A DNA stretch of 64,000 nucleotides, from assembly GCF_900009145.1 (NCBI RefSeq), contig NZ_LN889813.1, positions 73,929 through 137,928 on the forward strand, given 5' to 3'. How positions within the stretch are numbered: position 1 is the first letter of the stretch; each line of letters opens with the position of its first letter. This DNA is from Planktothrix tepida PCC 9214 (lineage in GTDB: Bacteria > Cyanobacteriota > Cyanobacteriia > Cyanobacteriales > Microcoleaceae). The notes under the pieces are model-generated. The model did not search any database, was not told where the DNA came from, and was given only the letters and a program-made list of their open reading frames with translations. The position numbers were made by a program, and so were the translations under genes. Below, one piece after another: positions 18,274 through 27,612 of this stretch.

Positions 18274-18849
18274 ATGCAATATGATGTTACCGCCATTATC
18301 CAAGGGTATGCACAAGGATACTTTTTGATGGCAAATGACGGGGAAGATAGCCTGGGATGGTATTCTAGTCGAGAACGGGCACTGATTCCCCTGAATGAAC
18401 AATTTCGTTATCCGCGTTCTTTGCAACGGGTTCTGAATCAAAATCGGTTTACGGTTGCGATTAATCAAGATTTTAACGCTGTTGTGGAAGGGTGCGCTAA
18501 TCGGGAAGAAACGTGGATATCCTCGGAATTAAAGCAAATTTATCACGCTTTAAATCAAGCCGGGTTTGCCTATAGTTTTGAAACATGGAAAGAAGGGGAG
18601 TTAGCCGGAGGAATATTAGGCATTGTAATTGGGGGAGCGTTTATTGGAGAATCGATGTTTTTTAATATTCCTGATGGTTCTAAGGTGGCAATGGTTAAAT
18701 TAGTTGAACGCTTAATTGAAAGAAAATTTATTTTATTTGATGCTCAAATGAATAACCCCCATTTAGAACGATTTGGCTCTTATATTATTAAGAATCAAGA
18801 TTATAAAAAACTTCTCAAAAAAGCTATTATTCAACCTTGTTCTTTTTAG
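18274..18849 (+). CDS. aat: Leucyl/phenylalanyl-tRNA-protein transferase
   Basis: The 191-residue enzyme attaches Leu or Phe to N-terminal Lys/Arg of proteins, marking them for ClpAP/S degradation in the N-degron pathway. The GNAT-like fold is recognisable by GYFLMANDGEDSLGWYS, the central EGELAGGILGIVIGGAFIGE and ESMFF segment, and the C-terminal FILFDAQMNNPHLERFGS. It is slightly shorter at the N-terminus than the E. coli enzyme. The ATG at 18274 is preferred over an in-frame TTG at 18265. Confidence 0.92.
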   Translation: MQYDVTAIIQGYAQGYFLMANDGEDSLGWYSSRERALIPLNEQFRYPRSLQRVLNQNRFTVAINQDFNAVVEGCANREETWISSELKQIYHALNQAGFAYSFETWKEGELAGGILGIVIGGAFIGESMFFNIPDGSKVAMVKLVERLIERKFILFDAQMNNPHLERFGSYIIKNQDYKKLLKKAIIQPCSF

Positions 18850-19226
18850 GCTCAGTTTATATCCTAATGGTTCTAGCCGTTGTCCTAGCCATTAAAACGT
18901 CTGCTGAAGCAGCCAACAAGATTAACCTTCCCTATAGGGGAAATATCCAGAAAATAATACAATTATCTATCTTAGAGAATTTATAGGTGTGGGTTGTCAT
19001 AGCTTTGGGGTGGATACTTGAAAGTCCCATTCAAGCCATCTACTACCCAGTTAAACCCGAAAGCCATAACCGAGAAATTCTGCCAACCCTAGGCGAAAGA
19101 ATAGCGGTGTTTGAATCCCCTTCTTTATTATACGGATAGGAGGCGAAGTCCCAAGAATGTAAAACTGTCAAGATCTCTAGGTATAAAGGGTTAAGAGTTG
19201 TCTAATCAGAGGAGAAGGAAGGCATT
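18850..19226. other. Intergenic region with possible structured RNA or IS-end relic
   Basis: Between aat and the Nudix gene, the part 18985-19160 shows paired segments: GGTT...ATAGCTTTGGG at about 18994-19013 can pair with CCCGAAAGCCATAACC at 19056-19071, and TTGAAAG/CATTCAA lie between them. The stretch AGAAATTCTGCC...GGCGAAAG...GAATCCCC recalls the 3' ends of IS200/IS605-type elements and their omega RNAs. No transposase frame remains. This is pattern resemblance only. Confidence 0.25.
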
Positions 19227-19694
19227 TTGGTTTTATCACGCGCGAAACAGTTTTGGAATTTTGGACAAACGGTATTAGGGATTATTTTTCGTCATCCCGT
19301 CCCTGGAACCAGTATTATTCCCATTCTGCCTAATGGCCAAATTGTTTTGGTGCGACGTCGAGATAATGGCAAATGGGCTTTACCTGGGGGGATGGTAGAC
19401 TGGGGCGAAGAAATCTCAACCACAATTCAACGGGAATTGACTGAAGAAACTGGGTTAGAATTAGTGAAAATTCGACGTTTAGTGGGTGTATATTCGTCGC
19501 CAGATCGAGATCCGCGAATTCATTCTATCTGTGTGGTTGTGGAAGCGGATGTTCAAGGGAACTTTCAAGTTCAGGACATCCATGAAATTACGGAGGTTAA
19601 AGCCTTTGATGTCACATCCCTCCCCACGGATTTCAGTCATGACTGTGAACGTCATCTTCAGGACTATTTAAACGGTCTGACGACGTTAGCTTAA
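19227..19694 (+). CDS. Nudix hydrolase
   Basis: The 155-residue protein has a complete Nudix box (GGMVDWGEEI followed by RELTEETGLEL), which binds divalent metal and cleaves nucleoside-diphosphate-linked substrates. The exact substrate cannot be told; an ADP-ribose or oxidised nucleotide pyrophosphatase is likely. The start is a TTG at 19227, supported by AGGAGAAGG at 19210-19218 and the absence of a suitable ATG. The alpha/beta hydrolase gene follows 27 bases later on the same strand. Confidence 0.88.
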   Translation: MVLSRAKQFWNFGQTVLGIIFRHPVPGTSIIPILPNGQIVLVRRRDNGKWALPGGMVDWGEEISTTIQRELTEETGLELVKIRRLVGVYSSPDRDPRIHSICVVVEADVQGNFQVQDIHEITEVKAFDVTSLPTDFSHDCERHLQDYLNGLTTLA

Positions 19695-19721
19695 GGTTTG
19701 TCCACTGTATTAATAATTAGG

Positions 19722-20621
19722 ATGTATCAATTATTCCATCATTTTCGGGTTCAAATTCCCCAAGGCCAGATTTTCTGGCGTGAAGCTGGCTATGGCCCTA
19801 CGATTATTTTTCTGCATGGGTCTTGGGCGGATAGTAGTCAATGGATTCCGTTGATGCAGCACTTAAGTCTTGAATATCATTGTGTTGCACCGGATGTTTT
19901 GGGATGTGGAGAATCTCGATCTTTTACGAAAATTCACCCTTCTATTAGTTTGGAAGTGGAGTGTTTAGCCGAACAAATTAAATCCCTGAAACTGAAGGAA
20001 TTTTGTTTAGTGGGTCACGGTTTGGGCGCCTGGATTGCCACTCGTTATGCTTTAGAATATCCTGATGCTGTGAAAGGCTTAGTGGTGATTGCCCCGGAGG
20101 GAGTGGAATTTCCCAACTATAAAAAAGAATGGGGACGAATCCGGCAATTAGCGGCTAATTTTTCCCCCTTGATTTGGTTTTTGAAACTGATTTATCCCTT
20201 AGCGTTTCTATTTGGACAAGGAAAAAAAATTCAGGCTGAGTTGAACCAGAGGCAGATGATGTTGCAGTGGCCCGTTGCGAATAAATTGTTATATCAGCGT
20301 CGGTGGGCGGAAATTCACGGGGAAATGCTGAATCAACGTCTCCATGAGTTGAGGTTGCCGACTTTGGTTTTACAAGGAAATGAAGATACTGCCATGGCTT
20401 ATCAACACAGTAAAACTTATTCCGAAATTACACCGATGGCTCAATGTCAAATTATTGAGGGCGGACAACCGAATTTACCCGTACAAATGCCAGAAGTGAT
20501 TGCTCAATCGATTAGAACGTTTATTACCACCCATGTTCAGTTTTCAGAGCCGCCATCCCCCGAAATATTAGATGAGGATCAACCAACAGATGAGTCTTCG
20601 TATCAGGAAACTGCTTGGTAA
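19722..20621 (+). CDS. Alpha/beta hydrolase fold protein with Gly at the nucleophile elbow
   Basis: From the ATG at 19722 the protein has 299 residues with the alpha/beta hydrolase layout: oxyanion region FLHGSWADSSQW, the nucleophile elbow LVGHGLGAWIA, a cap domain, and late LPTLVLQGNEDTA with a candidate acidic residue. The elbow normally reads G-H-S-x-G; here it is G-H-G-L-G, so the catalytic serine is absent. It may be non-hydrolytic, or use a different chemistry, or act as a binding protein. An in-frame TTG at 19698 could extend it by 8 residues. Its 3' end overlaps the convergent coaX by 98 bases. Confidence 0.82.
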   Translation: MYQLFHHFRVQIPQGQIFWREAGYGPTIIFLHGSWADSSQWIPLMQHLSLEYHCVAPDVLGCGESRSFTKIHPSISLEVECLAEQIKSLKLKEFCLVGHGLGAWIATRYALEYPDAVKGLVVIAPEGVEFPNYKKEWGRIRQLAANFSPLIWFLKLIYPLAFLFGQGKKIQAELNQRQMMLQWPVANKLLYQRRWAEIHGEMLNQRLHELRLPTLVLQGNEDTAMAYQHSKTYSEITPMAQCQIIEGGQPNLPVQMPEVIAQSIRTFITTHVQFSEPPSPEILDEDQPTDESSYQETAW

Positions 20622-21270
20622 AGTAACGGTGTAATAGGGTGCGATCGCCTCCTGTGAGAATAACAGCACTATTAGGATGTTCTGTTTGCCAAGCTTTGAT
20701 AAAATCGTGCATTCCCGCCAATAGTGTATAAATAATTCCACTCTGAATGGCTTCTGGGGTGTCGGTTGCCCAGCGTTGGGGTAGATTTTGGGAAAATTCA
20801 ATCGTCGGTAAGGTGGCCGTTCTTTGGGCTAAGGAAGATTGTTGCAGACCTAAACCGGGCAAAATAGCCCCTCCGACTAACCGTTGATGGGCATCTGCTC
20901 CGGTTAAAGTCAGGGCTGTTCCGGCATCAATAACTAAAATTGGCCATCCATAGCAGGTTCCGCCACCGAAAACGGCTAAGGCTCGATCAATACCTAAAGT
21001 TGAATACATCCCGTTGAGGGGAACGTCTGCCAAGGTTAACGCTCGCACCAGGGGGGATGTTGCCCCGTATTGAGTGGGTTCGGAAACCACAGAGGCCACC
21101 AGTAAGGGCAGATTGTCTGTGAAGGTAGGGGGTTGATCCGTATTTTCCTCATTCCAAGCTTCTAATACGGTTGTACCCGCTAGTTTTGCCCAATGTCGGC
21201 GGGAATTTCCCAGCATTAATCCAAACCAAGGCTGTTCACTGACTATCGAAGATGAAGAGAATTGACGCAT
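20524..21270 (-). CDS. coaX: Type III pantothenate kinase
   Basis: The 248-residue enzyme phosphorylates pantothenate, the first step of coenzyme A synthesis. It belongs to the ASKHA fold: an N-terminal GNSRRHWA phosphate loop, the central LVIDAGTALTLTGAD, then GGAILPGLGLQQSSLAQRTA and the adenosine-contact ILTGGD near the C-terminus. Length fits the cyanobacterial CoaX family. Its last 98 coding bases overlap the 3' end of the convergent hydrolase gene, so both C-termini are encoded by opposite strands of the same DNA. Confidence 0.9.
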   Translation of the reverse strand: MRQFSSSSIVSEQPWFGLMLGNSRRHWAKLAGTTVLEAWNEENTDQPPTFTDNLPLLVASVVSEPTQYGATSPLVRALTLADVPLNGMYSTLGIDRALAVFGGGTCYGWPILVIDAGTALTLTGADAHQRLVGGAILPGLGLQQSSLAQRTATLPTIEFSQNLPQRWATDTPEAIQSGIIYTLLAGMHDFIKAWQTEHPNSAVILTGGDRTLLHRYFTKQFPDTKTHLLVDPHLIFRGMAALKTEHGW

Positions 21271-21484
21271 CTATCTTAAGAAATAGTTTTTTTATGTAAC
21301 AATATCTTAAGATATCTTTACACAACCTTTGGGGTTGAGGGTGCATCTTCAAACCTGATCTGTTTCCGGTGAAGACGAAAATCTGATGATCACCCGGATG
21401 ATTAATCTCCTAATATCAACCTCTTTAACCTGATATTTTTTCTTCATTTTAACTTAAAAAATTGGAAATCAAAATTTAATTTTT

Positions 21485-23533
21485 ATGGGGTACATTCCTA
21501 TGTCTATACTTCATTTAGATGCTCCTTACTGTTCATGGCCAAAAAACTATATGTTCAGCTATTTTGAATCTGAAAAACCCGCTTCGATTGCCTTATTGGA
21601 AGACGATATAGATAAACATCAGATTCAATTTTATGATCTGCTCAATCAGATTAATAAAGAAATTATTAGTACCTTAGATTTAGATAAAGTTTTAAGTTCA
21701 GCCTGTCAACAACTGGGTCAAATTATTCAATGTAGTCGGGTGAGTATTTTAGTCAAAGAATCTAACTCTGAGCAGGAATTTATGACGCGAGGTGAATATA
21801 ATTCGGGGGAATATTCGAGTCAACTGGGAATTAAACTCAGCGTCAATGATAATCTGTATTTACAGGTTTTATTGTCTCAATCGCAACCTTTGGCGGTGAC
21901 AAAATTTCAAGACTTTCCGGGTTTAGGAGAAACAACAAAAGCTTTAATTGATCAGTTAGAAATTCAATCCATGTTAGCCATTGCCGTTCGTTATCAAGGG
22001 GAAGTTCAAGGGATTATTGGACTTCAGCAATGTGATCGAGAACGGGAATGGCAAGATTGGGAAATTCAACTGTTAGATGGAATTGCATCTCCTTTAGCGA
22101 TCGCCATTCATCATGCTCAATTATATCAAGAAACTCGCTGTAAAGCGGAACAAGAAGCGTTATTACGGTTAGTGATTAATCAAATTCGCAGTAGTTTAGA
22201 ATTAAATACCATTTTAAAAACGGCTGTTCAAGGGGTTCGGCAGGTTTTGAATACAGATCGAGTCGTAATTTATCAGTTTATAGACGGTTGGCAAGGAGAA
22301 ATTAAAGTTGAGGATTATCGAGTGCCTTGGCCGTCAATTTTTGGGGATAAAATCACAGATAATTGTTTTCCTGAACAACATGGAAACCTCTATAAAAATG
22401 GACGAGTTCGGGCAATTAATGATATTCATCAATCGGATTTAGATCCCTGTCATGTAAATTTTTTAGCTGCGTTACAAGTCCGAGCGAATTTAGTTGTCCC
22501 GATATTAATGGGAGGAGAAACTGAACAAAATCAATCTAATAATCAACTTTGGGGATTATTAATTGCTCATGAATGTAGTCATCCTCGGTATTGGAAATCC
22601 TGGGAAATTGAAGGATTACAACAACTTGCAGATCAATTAGCAATTGCTATTAAACAAGCACAACTGTATACCAAAGTTCAAGAAACCGCTTGGCAATATA
22701 AACTTCAAACTCAACAGTTACAAGCGACCTTAGAAGAACTCAAAAATGCCCAGATGCAACTGATTCAAAGTGAAAAGCTATCAAGTTTAGGTCAAATGGT
22801 AGCGGGAGTTGCCCATGAAATTAATAATCCTAATAACTTTATTTATGCTAATATTTCCCATGCCAGAGGGTATGTTGATAATTTGGTAAATGCTTTAAAT
22901 CAATGTCGAGAATTTAGTCCTGAAATGGCAGAGTTTTTCAGTCAAATTAGTGAAGAAATCGAATTAGATTTTATTCGAGAAGACTTTCCCCATTTAATTG
23001 ATTCTATGGAACAAGGCAGTGTGCGAATTCGCTCCATTGTTAATCGTTTAAAAGATTTTGCCCATTTGGATGAATCGGAATGGAAATTTGTTGATTTAAC
23101 AGAAGGGTTAGAAACCAGTCTAAGTTTATTAGAACATAAAATGAATCAAATTAGTGTCCAGAAACACTACGAAAAAATTCCTAAAATCAATTGTTTTGCG
23201 GGTCAAATTAATCAAGTGTTTTTTCAAATTTTAAATAATGCCATTTATGCCGTTAAAGAGCGAGGGAAAGATGGAAAAATTACGATTAAAATTGCTAATA
23301 AAAACTCCGATTTTATCCAAATTATTATTCAGGATAATGGCTTAGGAATTCCCGATGACATTAAATCTCGAATTTTTGATCCCTTTTTTACAACAAAACC
23401 TGTAGGTCAAGGGACAGGAATGGGACTCGCTATCTGCTATCAAGTGATTGTTAAAGGTCATGGCGGGAAGTTAGAATTTAAGAGTCAGGAAGGACAAGGA
23501 ACAGAATTTATCATTGAGATTCCTTGCCAATAA
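21485..23533 (+). CDS. Two-GAF soluble histidine kinase, candidate DXCF-type cyanobacteriochrome
   Basis: The 682-residue protein has no membrane segment. GAF1 covers about 55-215 and GAF2 about 225-400, followed by a coiled coil (QLQATLEELKNAQMQLIQSE), a HisKA box with H444 in GVAHEINNPNNF, and an HATPase domain with DNGLGIP and GTGMGLAI. GAF2 contains D-N-C294-F and, exactly 28 residues on, P-C322-H323, followed by QVRANLVVPI. These are the two cysteine motifs of DXCF cyanobacteriochromes, which bind phycocyanobilin. Many cyanobacterial GAFs keep part of this pattern without a bilin, so light sensing is possible but unproven. Two more signalling genes follow within 40 bases each. Confidence 0.88.
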   Translation: MGYIPMSILHLDAPYCSWPKNYMFSYFESEKPASIALLEDDIDKHQIQFYDLLNQINKEIISTLDLDKVLSSACQQLGQIIQCSRVSILVKESNSEQEFMTRGEYNSGEYSSQLGIKLSVNDNLYLQVLLSQSQPLAVTKFQDFPGLGETTKALIDQLEIQSMLAIAVRYQGEVQGIIGLQQCDREREWQDWEIQLLDGIASPLAIAIHHAQLYQETRCKAEQEALLRLVINQIRSSLELNTILKTAVQGVRQVLNTDRVVIYQFIDGWQGEIKVEDYRVPWPSIFGDKITDNCFPEQHGNLYKNGRVRAINDIHQSDLDPCHVNFLAALQVRANLVVPILMGGETEQNQSNNQLWGLLIAHECSHPRYWKSWEIEGLQQLADQLAIAIKQAQLYTKVQETAWQYKLQTQQLQATLEELKNAQMQLIQSEKLSSLGQMVAGVAHEINNPNNFIYANISHARGYVDNLVNALNQCREFSPEMAEFFSQISEEIELDFIREDFPHLIDSMEQGSVRIRSIVNRLKDFAHLDESEWKFVDLTEGLETSLSLLEHKMNQISVQKHYEKIPKINCFAGQINQVFFQILNNAIYAVKERGKDGKITIKIANKNSDFIQIIIQDNGLGIPDDIKSRIFDPFFTTKPVGQGTGMGLAICYQVIVKGHGGKLEFKSQEGQGTEFIIEIPCQ

Positions 23534-23571
23534 CATGATATTATCAGGGCAATTTCCCTTGAGGGCTAACC

Positions 23572-26334
23572 ATGAACCCTTTTAATCATTCTATCAGGCA
23601 TCTATCCGGGAACTTAAGATTACGAACAGTTTTAATTATTCCGTTTCTGCTTCAAATGATTGTTGCTGTTGGATTAACGGGGTATTTATCCTATCGGAAT
23701 GGACAAAAAGCAATTAATGATTTAGTCACGCAGTTACAACAAGAAATTGCAAATCGGATTCAAGAACGTTTGGATAATTATTTAGCTAAACCTTATTTTT
23801 TAAATCAAATTAATGTAGAAGCGGTGCAACTGGGAATTTTAAATATAAACAACTCCCAACTTTTAGAGCAACGATTTTTTAAACAAATTCAATTATTAAA
23901 ATCTATTCAAGGGATTTATTTTGCTAATCCTCAAGGAGAAATTGTTTTAGTTAATCACAATTCTTCTCAAGGATTTCTTGCCTTAATTAGTGAAAATTTT
24001 CCCAAACGAGCTATTTATCAATTAGATGAAAATGGAAATCGAACTCAACGGATTGCTACTGATCTTTATGATGCTAAAACTCGACCTTGGTATCAACAAG
24101 CGATGCAAGCGAACCAAACAAAATGGAGTGGTGTTTATACCTTTTCCAGAGGGGATGTAGGAATTACTTTGGCTACCCCTATTTATGATCAAACGGGTGA
24201 TTTTAAAGGATTAATGGCGGTTGATTTACTATTAGAATTAATCAGCGATTTTTTACATAATATTAAAATTAGTCCTACTGCTCAGACTTTTATTGTAGAT
24301 GATTCAGGACAATTAGTAGCCACTTCTACGGAAGAAAAACCCTATATTAAATCGGAAGAAAATCAAATCGCAAAACCCTTAAAAGCGATTGAAAGTTCTA
24401 ATGGTTTAACTCAATCAACGGTGAAATATTTAATTCAAAATTTTCATCAATTTAACCAAATTCAAACATTACAACAATTAGAATTTACTTGGAATGGACA
24501 AAAACATTTTCTACAAGTTCTTCCCTACAAAGATCAGTATGGTTTAAACTGGTTCGTTGTTGTGGTGATTCCTGAATCGGATTTTATGGAACATATCCAT
24601 GAGAATAACCGTATTACTATTTTATTATGTTTAGGAGCGTTAGGACTGGCTATTATTTTAGGAATTATTACCAGTCGTTGGGTGAGTCAACCTATTTTTG
24701 AACTCAGTCAAGCGGCGGATGGGTTATCTAAAGGAAATTGGGGAACACCTGTTCAGCATAAACCCATTTATGAATTAAGACGGTTAGCACAAGCGTTTAA
24801 TCAAATGCGAATTCAGTTAAAACAATCTTATCATAAATTAGAAGAATATTCAAAAAGTTTAGAGCAGAAAGTTGCGGAACGAACCCATGAATTAGAAGAA
24901 GCGAAACAAGCCGCAGATGCAGCTAATCGTGCTAAAAGTACCTTTTTAGCGAATATGAGTCATGAGTTAAGAACGCCATTAAATGCTATTTTAGGGTTTA
25001 GTCAATTGATGTCGCGTAACCCCACTTTTTCCCAAGGTTCTCAAGAGTTAAAGATTATTAATCGCAGTGGTGAACATTTATTAGAACTGATTAACGATAT
25101 TTTAGATTTATCCAAAATAGAAGCGGGAAAAACTATATTAACTGAACAAAGTTTTGATCTTTATCAATTCTTGGATACCTTAGAAGGAATGTTAAAAATT
25201 AGAGTGACTTCTCAGGGACTTCAGTTTATCGTTCAATATGGCGAGGAGGTTCCTCGGTATATTATTAGTGATGAGAAGAAATTACGTCAAGTGTTAATTA
25301 ATTTATTGGGGAATGCGATTAAATTTACAGAAAAAGGTCAAGTCATATTGCGGGTGAAACCTTTACCCTTTCAGGAACATTTACCTGGAGAAAACAGCAA
25401 CAATAAACTGTATCTAAGTTTTGAAGTAGAAGATACTGGAATGGGAATTAAACCCGAAGAGCTTCAGGATTTATTTGATGCTTTTGTGCAAACGGAATCA
25501 GGCCAAAAATCCCAACAAGGCACAGGGTTAGGGTTGGCAATTAGTCGAAAGTTTGTGCAGATGATGGGAGGAGATATTACCGTTAGTAGTCAATTTGGGG
25601 TAGGGAGTATTTTTCAATTTACAATATTAACAACTCAGGCAGAATTTTCTGAAAGTTCACACCAGCACACTCTAGGGAAAGTTATCGGTTTATTACCGAA
25701 TCAACCTGACTATAAAATATTAGTTGTTGATGAAGTTGTTGAAAATCGGTTATTAGTCAAACGGTTATTAAATTCCGTTGGATTTGAAGTTTTTGAAGCT
25801 GGAAATGGGTTAGAAGCGATTCAAGTTTGGGAACAATATCAACCACAGTTAATTTGGATGGATATGCGAATGCCTGTAATGGATGGATATACAGCAACTC
25901 GTCAGATTAAACAAAGACACCAAGGAAAAAATACGGTGATTATTGCTTTAACTGCGAGTGCGTTACAGGATGAAGAACATATTATTTTGGAAGCCGGATG
26001 TGATGATATTGTCAGAAAACCTTTTCAAGAGGCGGAATTGTTTGATAAAATGGCTCAATATTTGGGAATTCAATATATCTATGAAAACGAAAGTCCCCAG
26101 GATTCCCCATCACTCAACTCAATTCAATCCTTAACGCCAGAAATCTTTCAGAAAATGCCGTTAGCATGGGTTCAACAATTGCATCAGGCGGCGGTAAGTG
26201 GAGATGATAGCTGGGTTAGTGAGTTAATTCAACAAATTCCTGATTCTCAAGTAGAACTAGCAGAAATTCTGACATTATTAGTAGATGAATTTCGATTAGA
26301 TACCATTAGTGATATCACAAAACTTGTAATTTAA
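23572..26334 (+). CDS. dCache-HAMP hybrid histidine kinase with C-terminal receiver
   Basis: The 920-residue sensor has TM1 near 20-42, an extracytoplasmic double-Cache domain (with [13 protein letters not shown] and [18 protein letters not shown]) that usually binds small molecules such as amino acids, TM2 near 347-370, HAMP, a coiled coil, HisKA with H464 in [12 protein letters not shown], HATPase with GTGLGLAIS, and a receiver with phospho-acceptor D764 in [11 protein letters not shown]. The receiver's acidic pair is D-E rather than D-D. A helical tail of about 85 residues follows. It lies 38 bases after the GAF kinase and 14 bases before the next gene, so the three form an apparent operon. 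Confidence 0.92.
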   Translation: MNPFNHSIRHLSGNLRLRTVLIIPFLLQMIVAVGLTGYLSYRNGQKAINDLVTQLQQEIANRIQERLDNYLAKPYFLNQINVEAVQLGILNINNSQLLEQRFFKQIQLLKSIQGIYFANPQGEIVLVNHNSSQGFLALISENFPKRAIYQLDENGNRTQRIATDLYDAKTRPWYQQAMQANQTKWSGVYTFSRGDVGITLATPIYDQTGDFKGLMAVDLLLELISDFLHNIKISPTAQTFIVDDSGQLVATSTEEKPYIKSEENQIAKPLKAIESSNGLTQSTVKYLIQNFHQFNQIQTLQQLEFTWNGQKHFLQVLPYKDQYGLNWFVVVVIPESDFMEHIHENNRITILLCLGALGLAIILGIITSRWVSQPIFELSQAADGLSKGNWGTPVQHKPIYELRRLAQAFNQMRIQLKQSYHKLEEYSKSLEQKVAERTHELEEAKQAADAANRAKSTFLANMSHELRTPLNAILGFSQLMSRNPTFSQGSQELKIINRSGEHLLELINDILDLSKIEAGKTILTEQSFDLYQFLDTLEGMLKIRVTSQGLQFIVQYGEEVPRYIISDEKKLRQVLINLLGNAIKFTEKGQVILRVKPLPFQEHLPGENSNNKLYLSFEVEDTGMGIKPEELQDLFDAFVQTESGQKSQQGTGLGLAISRKFVQMMGGDITVSSQFGVGSIFQFTILTTQAEFSESSHQHTLGKVIGLLPNQPDYKILVVDEVVENRLLVKRLLNSVGFEVFEAGNGLEAIQVWEQYQPQLIWMDMRMPVMDGYTATRQIKQRHQGKNTVIIALTASALQDEEHIILEAGCDDIVRKPFQEAELFDKMAQYLGIQYIYENESPQDSPSLNSIQSLTPEIFQKMPLAWVQQLHQAAVSGDDSWVSELIQQIPDSQVELAEILTLLVDEFRLDTISDITKLVI

Positions 26335-26348
26335 TTTTTTTTAAAGTT

Positions 26349-27527
26349 ATGACTCATTCTTCTGATTCTTCTCATGCTCAACCTGTAGATATTTTAATCG
26401 TGGATGATACCCCCGATAATTTACGTTTGTTATCTTCCATGTTATTAGAACAAGGCTATAAAGTTCGCAAAGCCATGAATGGAAAACGCGCTATTCAAGC
26501 GGTAGAAGCGATTCTTCCTGATTTGATTTTATTAGATATTATGATGCCAGAAATGAATGGTTATGAAGTTGCAAAATTTCTGAAAGAGTCTGTTAATTAT
26601 CAGGATATTCCCATTATATTTCTGAGTGCTTTAAATGATCCTTTAGATAAAGTGTTAGCGTTTGATGTGGGGGGAGTGGATTATATTAGTAAACCTTTTC
26701 ATGTTCAGGAAGTGTTAGTTCGGGTGAAAACTCAATTGATGATTCGTCAACAACAAAAACAACTACAAGCACAAAATGAACAGTTAAAACAGGAAATTCA
26801 ACACCGTCAAAATATAGAATCTAAATTAAGCTTGTTGATTCATGCCATATCCCAGGATTTAAAAAATCCGATGACAATAATCTTGAAAGGATTAAAAAGT
26901 TTACTGACCAAAAATTTAGTGTCAGATTCATCGGGTATTATTGTTCCTAGAGATATTATAGCACGGATGGTGAATAGTTGCGATCGCCAATTAACCTTGA
27001 TTAATTCTTTAGTGGAAACAACAGATATCGAAATTCAAGGGATTTCTTTAGAGTGTAAACCGCTCTCTATCTATACTTTCATTCAGACTTTAGTAGGAGA
27101 TTGGCAACCGATTATTAGCAAAAATCAGGCTTCCTTAAAAAGTAATATTTCTCAAGATTTGCCTTTAATTAAAGCAGATTCTCATCAACTTTTACGAATA
27201 TTTGAGCATTTATTCTCTAATGCGATTAAATATAATGCTCCAGGGATTACTTTAACGGTTGCAGCCGAAGTAATTTCAACAGAAAATCATTCGTCTTTCG
27301 TTCGGTGTACTGTTTCTGATAATGGAGTGGGAATTAATAGCGAAGATATTGAAACTCTGTTTGACCTCTATCAAAGAGAAAACCATCTCAGCAAAATTAA
27401 AGGGTTAGGATTAGGTTTATATCTGTGTCGGCAAATTATTACCGCTCATGGCGGTAAAATTGGGGTAATTTCTAGTCCTAACCAAGGGGCAACTTTTTGG
27501 TTTACAATTCCAGTTTGGGCTGAATAA
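26349..27527 (+). CDS. Receiver-histidine kinase fusion lacking the phospho-histidine
   Basis: The 392-residue protein starts with an intact receiver (D63 in LLDIMMPEMNG, K near 113), then a short coiled coil, a HisKA-like dimerisation region and an HATPase domain (SNAIKYNAPG, DNGVGINSED, KGLGLGLYLC). At the H-box, where S-H-[DE]-L-[RK]-x-P is expected, the sequence reads S168-Q169-D-L-K-N-P, so the phospho-accepting His is replaced by Gln. It cannot autophosphorylate at the usual site and may instead be a receiver-controlled ATP-binding or phosphatase-like regulator. It is the last gene of the three-gene signalling cluster. Confidence 0.88.
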   Translation: MTHSSDSSHAQPVDILIVDDTPDNLRLLSSMLLEQGYKVRKAMNGKRAIQAVEAILPDLILLDIMMPEMNGYEVAKFLKESVNYQDIPIIFLSALNDPLDKVLAFDVGGVDYISKPFHVQEVLVRVKTQLMIRQQQKQLQAQNEQLKQEIQHRQNIESKLSLLIHAISQDLKNPMTIILKGLKSLLTKNLVSDSSGIIVPRDIIARMVNSCDRQLTLINSLVETTDIEIQGISLECKPLSIYTFIQTLVGDWQPIISKNQASLKSNISQDLPLIKADSHQLLRIFEHLFSNAIKYNAPGITLTVAAEVISTENHSSFVRCTVSDNGVGINSEDIETLFDLYQRENHLSKIKGLGLGLYLCRQIITAHGGKIGVISSPNQGATFWFTIPVWAE

Positions 27528-27612
27528 ATATAGCAGGAAATAAGTAAAATGGAGGACAAGACTTTAAGGTATTGTTCTCCAAAACCAGTTTTTTTTACCT
27601 CTTGTAATTCGA

